From a bacterium (lineage in GTDB: Bacteria > Patescibacteriota > Minisyncoccia > Phycocordibacterales > Phycocordibacteraceae), in the NCBI GenBank assembly GCA_021781935.1, contig JAJXVW010000004.1, positions 1 through 19,717 on the forward strand: a stretch of 19,717 nt of DNA. Reading direction: 5' to 3'. The notes beneath the pieces were generated by a model. That model made no database searches. It was not told where the DNA came from and saw only the letters and a list, made by a program, of their open reading frames with translations. Position 1 is the first letter of the stretch; each line of letters opens with the position of its first letter. Of the stretch, positions 15,113-19,717 are shown in pieces. A program made the translations under genes and the position numbers.

Positions 15113-15267
15113 CCAGAGTCCGTCGGGCGTGGGAAAAAGCGGCGTGGAATAGCTCGCGGGGAAGTTCACCGCCGAGCAGAGGTCGTTACGGGTCAAGGAC
15201 GTGGCGCCGCCGGCCACCCCGCGCTCGCCCTGCCCCGGAGAGAGCCGGGGGGCAGGATTTCGGACAG
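15113..15267. other. Intergenic region between divergent ftsK and winged-helix gene, with strong hairpin
   Basis: The full gap between the two start codons is about 220 bp. This stretch holds a GTGGC/GCCAC hairpin (15210-15226) and a stronger one at 15229-15256 (CCTGCCCCGG, AGAGAG loop, CCGGGG then GGCAGG with two bulged bases). The latter lies immediately upstream of the plus-strand promoter and has only three Ts after it. A short minus-strand open frame crosses the region but has no recognisable similarity. No RNA family is recognised. Confidence 0.5.
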
Positions 15268-15295
15268 TTGCAGGGGTCACCCGGGCGGGTATAAT
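15268..15295 (+). promoter_or_regulatory. Promoter TTGCAG, 16 bp, TATAAT for the winged-helix gene
   Basis: -35 TTGCAG (15268-15273) and a perfect -10 TATAAT (15290-15295) are spaced 16 bp. Transcription would start near 15302, placing ATG 15313 about 11 nt into the mRNA and excluding an upstream TTG start at 15295. Confidence 0.7.
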
Positions 15296-15312
15296 TGTCC
15301 CTAACAAGCTTC

Positions 15313-16110
15313 ATGCCGTCCGATAACTCAAATGGACAGATAAGGGACATCCAGACGCACGCAATGCGCGATAAGGACGCACATGGAGATGACTTCGTCT
15401 TAGAGAAAAGCATATTCTCCAATATATTCGAAAGAGACATAAAGCGAGTATATATTTACAAGAAGGCCGAGCGCCTTGCGAAGGCTATCCATCTCGTCGC
15501 ACCGGCCTTCACGGATTCCATCTCACTGAGGAACCGCATCGACGGCATTGCGATCGGACTCGTGGACGCAGCCATCCGCCCACCGGCCGCGGCACGCGCC
15601 GCACTCTCGCGGGAGCTCCTCGCGCTCTCAAGCGTGCTCTCGATTGCGCGGACGGGCGGTATGCTCTCGAACATGAATGCGGAGCTTATAGCGCGCGAGG
15701 CGCACCTGTTGCTGCAGGAGGTTGCCGCCTATGAGGAGCCGAGGCTGTTCCTCGATGAGGTGCCGTCGCTCGCGGACATCGCGAAGCGCGCCGGGAGGGA
15801 TGCGCCGCTGCCAGGATCGGCGCAAAAACAGAGTGCGCCGCAGCGCAGCGGGAAGGAATCTCATAAAGGACATGAAAAGGACATCCCGATAAAGGACTTG
15901 CCCGTAGCGGTGAACAGGATGCCGGATCGCCAGGAAGCGATCCTTCAGGTACTGAAGACCCGGCCGCAGGGAGCGGGCATAAAGGATGTCTCGACCGTAA
16001 TACGGGACGTCTCGGAAAAGACTATCCAGAGAGAGCTTACGGCGCTCATCGAATCGGGTACCGTTAGGAAAGAGGGGGAGCGCCGTTGGAGTACCTATTA
16101 TATTGTGTAA
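15313..16110 (+). CDS. Winged-helix (HTH) protein of unknown role, helical N-terminal domain
   Basis: 265 residues from ATG 15313; the TTG at 15295 lies inside the -10 and is rejected. Residues about 25-150 are helical and centred on ERDIKRVYIYKKAERLAKAI, FTDSISLRNRIDGIAIGLVD and a long Ala/Leu-rich pair of helices. A polar linker with QKQSAPQRSGKESHKGH follows. The last 60 residues form a winged helix: RQEAILQVLKTRPQGAGIKD, VSTVIRDVSEKTIQRELTAL (recognition helix) and a wing GTVRKEGERRWSTYYIV, similar in layout to DeoR/MarR-type domains. I recall proteins of this architecture in many Parcubacteria but no assigned function. DNA-binding is likely; targets are unknown. It stands alone with a good promoter, between ftsK (divergent) and the big surface-protein gene (same strand, 450 bp downstream). 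Confidence 0.7.
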   Translation: MPSDNSNGQIRDIQTHAMRDKDAHGDDFVLEKSIFSNIFERDIKRVYIYKKAERLAKAIHLVAPAFTDSISLRNRIDGIAIGLVDAAIRPPAAARAALSRELLALSSVLSIARTGGMLSNMNAELIAREAHLLLQEVAAYEEPRLFLDEVPSLADIAKRAGRDAPLPGSAQKQSAPQRSGKESHKGHEKDIPIKDLPVAVNRMPDRQEAILQVLKTRPQGAGIKDVSTVIRDVSEKTIQRELTALIESGTVRKEGERRWSTYYIV

Positions 16111-16202
16111 ATAGGGTCATTTTGCCTGGGGGAGGAGCGGGCGCGTTTCTCAAGAGGGTCGGGTAACCGAGCTCAGCCATTTACTTAGAAGAGCGTACGA
16201 TT

Positions 16203-16231
16203 TTGACTCCCTCCGATGTTTTTGCTAAAGT
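16203..16231 (+). promoter_or_regulatory. Strong promoter TTGACT, 17 bp, TGC-TAAAGT in the non-coding region
   Basis: -35 TTGACT (16203-16208, 5 of 6) and -10 TAAAGT (16226-16231, 4 of 6) are spaced exactly 17 bp, with an extended -10 TGC. It has the best -35 in the window. It is not next to a gene of normal size: only a terminator-like hairpin follows, about 50 nt after the expected start. Confidence 0.65.
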
Positions 16232-16237
16232 GTCGTT

Positions 16238-16292
16238 GTGATGGCGACTGGGGAATAGTGCTCGCGAAAAGGCCGGACAGGCCTCTTTTTCG
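16238..16292 (+). ncRNA. Candidate short RNA or leader/attenuator with a 5-codon ORF
   Basis: Predicted transcript from the 16203 promoter to the hairpin at 16265-16292, about 55 nt. It contains ATG GCG ACT GGG GAA TAG (encodes MATGE), just after the expected 5' end, and then the terminator-like hairpin. Either a small RNA, or an attenuator whose read-through would feed the surface-protein gene 270 bp downstream. It is a prediction from layout only. Confidence 0.35.
16265..16292 (+). terminator. Terminator-like hairpin with T5
   Basis: Stem AGGCC (16270-16274) / GGCCT (16280-16284), loop GGACA, then C and five Ts (16286-16290). The flanking CGAAA (16265-16269) and TTTCG (16288-16292) can extend the stem around a 3-nt bulge. 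The five-base GC-rich core followed by Ts is compatible with intrinsic termination. Confidence 0.55.
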
Positions 16293-16350
16293 TGGCTAAA
16301 AACCTCGTTGTTATCCACACAGGCAAGCCGGAGGTGCTCCGAAATCCCGC

Positions 16351-16356
16351 TATACT
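16351..16356 (+). promoter_or_regulatory. Possible -10 (TATACT) for the surface-protein transcript
   Basis: TATACT matches 5 of 6. There is no recognisable -35 at 16-18 bp and no TGn. If used, transcription starts near 16363 and the gene at 16564 has a 5' leader of about 200 nt, in contrast to the near-leaderless genes elsewhere in the window. Confidence 0.4.
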
Positions 16357-16366
16357 ACAAACCAGT

Positions 16367-16522
16367 CCTAGCGGGGGCTCGGTCTCCCTCTAGGCGGGCA
16401 CTTTGATAACCGAATAGCGGCTTTGCAAACCGCATGACTCTTGCCAGCTAATCCTGGTGCGCGCAGGTCGATGCCGCGCGCAACAGGGGTAGTGTGATTG
16501 AAAGTGCGCAGTGCGAAATCAC
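16367..16522 (+). ncRNA. Candidate structured 5' leader: five successive hairpins
   Basis: Hairpins seen: H1 16367-16394 (CCTAG, one mismatch, GGGGG / CTCCC, CTAGG; loop CTCGGT); H2 16417-16433 (GCGG/CCGC closing CTTTGCAAA); H3 16444-16457 (CCAG/CTGG); H4 16459-16481 (GCGCGC/GCGCGC with inner GG/CC); H5 16494-16522 (GTGATT/AATCAC). It lies between the TATACT hexamer and the start of the large surface-protein gene. No known riboswitch core is recognised. Could be a cis-regulatory or mRNA-stabilising leader. Confidence 0.4.
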
Positions 16523-16563
16523 CATTGATTAACCAGTGCTCCTAAAAAATTCTTAACAACGTT

Positions 16564-19500
16564 ATGCAAAAGGTAACTACGAAAGCGATCGCGAAGGTCG
16601 CAGCGGTAGCGACCAGCCTTGCGATGGCAATGTCCGTCGTCGGTGCACTTCCGGTGCACGCGGCGTCGCTCACGCAGTCGCAGGTGCAGTCGATTCTCTC
16701 GCTGCTTTCTTCCTTCGGCGCAGACAGCGCCACGATCGCGAACGTCCAGGCGGCTCTCACGGGCCAGCCTTCGACGAGCGGTTCCACGAGCGGTTCGACT
16801 TCGGGCAGCTCGATGTCTTCCTGCTCCTTCACGATGGACCTCCACACGGGTTCCACGGGTAGCGACGTGACGTGCCTCCAGAAGGCGCTCATGGCGGCAG
16901 GCTACAACATCCCGGCGCTCACGGCGGGCGGTTCTTACGGCTACTTCGGTACCGAAACCAAGACGGCGGTCATGGCGTGGCAGAAGGCAGCAGGCGTCTC
17001 TCCGGCGTCCGGCTACTTCGGCCCGATCTCCCGCGCGCATTGGAACCTGGGCGGCGGCTCGACTGGTGGAACCACCACCGGCGGCTCCACGGGCGGTACG
17101 ACGGTGACGGGCAACGGCCTCAAGGTCTCGCTCTCGCCGACCAGCCCGAACGGCTCGGTTCTCGTGCAGGGTCAGGGCATCGGTGATCTCGGGGACTTCG
17201 TGTTCTCGAACCCGACCAGCGCTCCGATCAATGTAACGGGCCTCACGTTCAACCGCATCGGCGTGTCGAATGACTCGACGATGACGAACGTGTACCTCTA
17301 CAACAACGGTACGCGCATCACTGACTCGGCGGGCGTCTCGAGCGGCCAGTTCTCGTGGACGGACTCGAATGGTCTCTTCACGGTTCCGGCCGGCGGCACC
17401 TACACGGTCTCCGTTCGCTCGGACATCGCTCAGAGCACCTCGGGCCAGCAGATCGGCGTTTCGCTCGTTTCGGTCTCTTCGACCGGCACGCTCGACTCTT
17501 CGGTCAGCTTCCCGATTAACTCGGGCTACCAGACGATTTCGGCCGCGAACCTCGCAACGGTTCAGTACGGCTCGAACATCACGCCTAGCAGCACGACGAT
17601 CAGTCCGCAGAATGACTTCCCGGTCTGGCAGGATACGGTTTCCGTCTCCACCAACCCGGTGAAGCTCAGCTCGATGCGCTTCACGAACCTCGGCTCGATC
17701 GACGGTTCTTACCTCACGAACCTCCGCCTCTACGTGGACGGTACGCAGGTAGGCTCCGCGATTCCGTCGATGTCGAACACCCAGACGGTGACCTTTGATC
17801 TCTCGAGCAACCCGGTGCTGCTCTCTACGCAGAGCCACACCATCAAGGTGCTCGCGAACATCACGGGCGGTGCATCACGCACCATCCAGTTCTCGGTGCA
17901 GCGCACTTCGGACGCGATGTTCGTGGATAACCAGCTCAACCAGCCGGTGACTCCGCAGAACAGCACGGGCGGTACGGCAGGTTCGATGAACGCGGGTACG
18001 ATCACCATCAACTCGGTATCGGGTTCGACCGGTGTCTCGGTGTCTCGTGATGCCGGCTCTCCGACCCAGCAGGTCGCAGTTGGCGCTACGAACGTCGACT
18101 GGGCTGACTTCGACATGCTTGCTTCGGGCGAAAACGTAAAGGTCTCTGACCTCTATGTCTACGCTAATACCTCCGTTCATCACGGCGGTCTTAACAACGG
18201 CAAGATCATGGTCAACGGCGTGCAGGTTGGTTCGACGAAGGCTATCGGTGAAGGCTCGTCCAACAAGACGGACTTCTCGCTCGGCTCTTCGCTCATCCTT
18301 CCGGCTGGCCAGACGACCAAGGTCTCGGTCTACGCTGATGCGCAGACCTCGACCTCGACTAACCTGAGCAACAATGAGACGGTTTCGGTGTCCCTCTACG
18401 GCGCACCTAATCTCTCGAACGCACAGGGTCAGTCGTCCCTCCAGACGGCAAACGTCCCGTCGAGCTCGGTGAGCGGCAACACCATTACGGTGTCGAGCTC
18501 GCAGCTTACGGCGACCAAGTACTCTGGTTACGGCAATCAGACGATCATCGCGGGCACGAACAACGCCAAGCTTGGCGCGTTCACGCTCTCGACTGGTTCG
18601 ACTGAGGGTGTGACGGTGAACACCGTCGTTCTCACGATGAGCTCGGCAAACGCCGCGTCCATCACGAACCTCACCCTCAAGGATGACGCTACGGGTACGA
18701 CGCTCGGCTCGGTCATAACGACCCCGTCGTCGTCGAACTCGTTCGCGGTGAACTTCGACGTCCCGGCTTCTTCGACGAAGACGATAGACGTCTATGGCAA
18801 CGTGCTCTCGGGCGCAAACAATGGCCCGATTACGATCTCGGTTGACGGCGCGACGAGCGGTGTTGGCGACAGCACCGGTACGTCGGCTGCAGCCGGCTCG
18901 GCCGGCACGGCGGCGGCGGCTCTCCAGACCGTAACGGTTGGGGCAGGGACGCTTGACGTCGCGACGGGCGCTAACTACCAGACGTCTGCGAACGTTCTCG
19001 CGGGTGCAAGCTCCGTGAACGTCGGTGAGTTCACCTTCACGGGTTCGAACTCGTCCTACACGGTCAACAACCTTGCGATTCTCATCCCGAACAATGCGGC
19101 GACTTCGGTAACGAATGTCACGCTCTCGTACAAGGATGCGAATGGTAACGCGAAGACTGCGGTACAGGCGCTCCAGGTCAATCCTTCGAAGCCGTACGCG
19201 ACGGCGACCTTCACGGGTCTCGGCATGTACGTCCCGATGAACGACTCGGCGAACCTCGACGTCTCGGTTGGTGTTCCGACCATCTCGTCTGGCGCAAGCT
19301 CTGGCGCGAAGATCTCGGTGAAGCTCGACACGAGCTCTGCTGACTTCCTTGCGCAGAACAGCGCTGGCTCGGTAGTCACGAGCATCTCTGCTACGCCGAC
19401 GGCTGCCAACGGCACCTTCGTAGTCCGCAAGTCGATCCCGACCTTCGCTACGATCCAGCCTACGAGCACGGTCCCGGGTACGGGTACGCCGCTCTACAAG

Positions 19501-19717
19501 TTCAGCATCACGGCTGATCCGGCTGGTACTATCGACTGGTCGCAGATCACGTTCAATGTATCGACCTCCTCGGCTACGCTCTCAGGCTTCGACCTGACGA
19601 ACGACAGCTCGGGTCAGGCGATTAACAGCTCGAAGCCGAACGCGACCTCGGGCGGCTTGGTAACGTTCAACCTCGCGAATAACTCGGGTCTCCCGACGTA
19701 TCAGCAGGTTGGCGCAG
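16564..19717 (+). CDS. Large secreted surface protein: signal peptide, peptidoglycan-binding domain, beta-module repeats (3' end beyond window)
   Basis: Open from ATG 16564 to the right edge without a stop, 1051 residues visible. Residues 1-34 are a Sec signal peptide (MQKVTTKAIAKVAAVATSLA..., likely cleavage after VHA). A Ser/Gly/Thr linker at about 70-85 leads to a PG_binding_1-type domain at about 90-162 (GSDVTCLQKALMAAGY, YFGTETKTAVMAWQKAAG, GYFGPISRAHWNL). It is followed by a Gly/Thr linker (STGGTTTGGSTGG). The remainder is Ser/Thr/Asn-rich beta-sandwich sequence with a module recurring six times every 146-158 residues. Only two cysteines are seen, one just before and one within the peptidoglycan-binding domain. 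Codon choice is strongly biased, suggesting high expression. Likely a cell-wall-bound S-layer-like or fibre protein; this is inferred from architecture. Confidence 0.85.
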   Translation, partial: MQKVTTKAIAKVAAVATSLAMAMSVVGALPVHAASLTQSQVQSILSLLSSFGADSATIANVQAALTGQPSTSGSTSGSTSGSSMSSCSFTMDLHTGSTGSDVTCLQKALMAAGYNIPALTAGGSYGYFGTETKTAVMAWQKAAGVSPASGYFGPISRAHWNLGGGSTGGTTTGGSTGGTTVTGNGLKVSLSPTSPNGSVLVQGQGIGDLGDFVFSNPTSAPINVTGLTFNRIGVSNDSTMTNVYLYNNGTRITDSAGVSSGQFSWTDSNGLFTVPAGGTYTVSVRSDIAQSTSGQQIGVSLVSVSSTGTLDSSVSFPINSGYQTISAANLATVQYGSNITPSSTTISPQNDFPVWQDTVSVSTNPVKLSSMRFTNLGSIDGSYLTNLRLYVDGTQVGSAIPSMSNTQTVTFDLSSNPVLLSTQSHTIKVLANITGGASRTIQFSVQRTSDAMFVDNQLNQPVTPQNSTGGTAGSMNAGTITINSVSGSTGVSVSRDAGSPTQQVAVGATNVDWADFDMLASGENVKVSDLYVYANTSVHHGGLNNGKIMVNGVQVGSTKAIGEGSSNKTDFSLGSSLILPAGQTTKVSVYADAQTSTSTNLSNNETVSVSLYGAPNLSNAQGQSSLQTANVPSSSVSGNTITVSSSQLTATKYSGYGNQTIIAGTNNAKLGAFTLSTGSTEGVTVNTVVLTMSSANAASITNLTLKDDATGTTLGSVITTPSSSNSFAVNFDVPASSTKTIDVYGNVLSGANNGPITISVDGATSGVGDSTGTSAAAGSAGTAAAALQTVTVGAGTLDVATGANYQTSANVLAGASSVNVGEFTFTGSNSSYTVNNLAILIPNNAATSVTNVTLSYKDANGNAKTAVQALQVNPSKPYATATFTGLGMYVPMNDSANLDVSVGVPTISSGASSGAKISVKLDTSSADFLAQNSAGSVVTSISATPTAANGTFVVRKSIPTFATIQPTSTVPGTGTPLYKFSITADPAGTIDWSQITFNVSTSSATLSGFDLTNDSSGQAINSSKPNATSGGLVTFNLANNSGLPTYQQVGA

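Larger units (their letters stand above)
16111..16563 (+). other. 450-bp non-coding region upstream of the surface-protein gene
   Basis: No gene of normal length. Contents in order: a GNRA-capped hairpin (16154-16174, TCGG/CCGA around GTAA); a promoter at 16203-16231; a 5-codon ORF, ATG at about 16241 to TAG; a hairpin followed by T5 (16265-16292); a perfect DnaA-box 9-mer TTATCCACA at 16311-16319; a TATACT hexamer at 16351; then five consecutive hairpins up to 16522; and an AT-rich stretch before the ATG at 16564. It matches no RNA family I can name. Details are given in the separate entries and findings. Confidence 0.7.

Noticed and set aside
16380..16445. tRNA-like segment (GCGG-CTTTGCAAA-CCGC resembling an anticodon arm with TGC or GCA)
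   Set aside because: No 7-bp acceptor stem, no GG-containing D-loop and no TTCRANY T-loop at the right distances; with a 7-nt loop the fifth stem pair is a C-A mismatch.
16430..16470. Possible c-di-AMP (ydaO-yuaA) riboswitch, because CCAGCTAA echoes the family's 3' core and the downstream gene is a cell-wall protein
   Set aside because: The other conserved blocks (GGGGAACC-like and GGGUGAA-like) are not present upstream; a single 7-8 base similarity is too little.
16111..16563. Replication origin (oriC), suggested by the perfect DnaA box
   Set aside because: Only one exact box, no AT-rich unwinding element with repeated 13-mers, and no dnaA, dnaN or rpmH nearby.
16519..17838. Long minus-strand open frame (439 codons) opposite the surface-protein gene
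   Set aside because: Arg/Glu/His-rich translation with no domain or membrane pattern. The plus strand shows a signal peptide, a PG-binding domain and periodic modules. Long antisense frames arise from the codon bias of GC-rich DNA.
1..19717. Alternative genetic code (UGA as Gly), known in some CPR lineages
   Set aside because: Several clear genes end in TGA at the expected length (recO, metG, tatD, ssb, ftsK), and no conserved domain continues past an in-frame TGA.
1..19717. CRISPR arrays, insertion sequences, prophage or integrase genes
   Set aside because: No regularly spaced direct repeats, transposase or integrase motifs, or terminal inverted repeats seen; the window is core-like apart from the surface and regulatory loci.

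Overview
The window reads as part of a Patescibacteria/CPR genome, most likely a Parcubacteria (Paceibacteria) lineage such as Kaiserbacteria or a relative. This is inferred from gene content and protein style, not from a marker search. Base composition is GC-rich by eye, genes are tightly packed, and UGA is an ordinary stop (recO, metG, tatD, ssb and ftsK all end on TGA), so this is not a recoded Gracilibacteria/SR1-type genome. The small rpsF-ssb-rpsR cluster without rplI, the EF-P with a non-canonical loop, the short RecO, and the large secreted beta-repeat proteins all fit CPR.

Layout. 1-9733 is one plus-strand block: the 3' end of ileS, recO, a membrane-anchored beta-repeat protein, glycyl-tRNA synthetase, an AI-2E family permease, metG, tatD, then rpsF-ssb-rpsR. 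A perfect 16-bp hairpin separates rpsR from the convergent efp. An ECF-like sigma factor runs divergently from efp and overlaps a small two-helix membrane protein. Minus-strand genes follow, in transcription order ftsK, a small anchored Ig-like protein, and recA. Divergent from ftsK is a winged-helix protein. About 450 bp of non-coding DNA comes next, and finally a very large secreted protein (signal peptide, peptidoglycan-binding domain, six or more beta-modules of about 150 residues) that runs off the right edge.

Functional reading. Most genes are core translation (ileS, glyS, metG, rpsF, rpsR, efp) or DNA maintenance (recO, ssb, recA, ftsK, perhaps tatD). The accessory interest lies at the cell surface (1953-3833, 12544-12867, 16564-end) and in regulation (sigma factor plus membrane partner; winged-helix protein). 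No start codon has a convincing Shine-Dalgarno sequence, and many starts lie only 6-10 nt after a -10-like hexamer, suggesting widespread leaderless mRNAs. The exception is the large surface-protein gene. It is preceded by a compact promoter/5-codon ORF/terminator unit and by a roughly 200-nt stretch able to form five successive hairpins. That non-coding region is the best candidate in the window for something undescribed.
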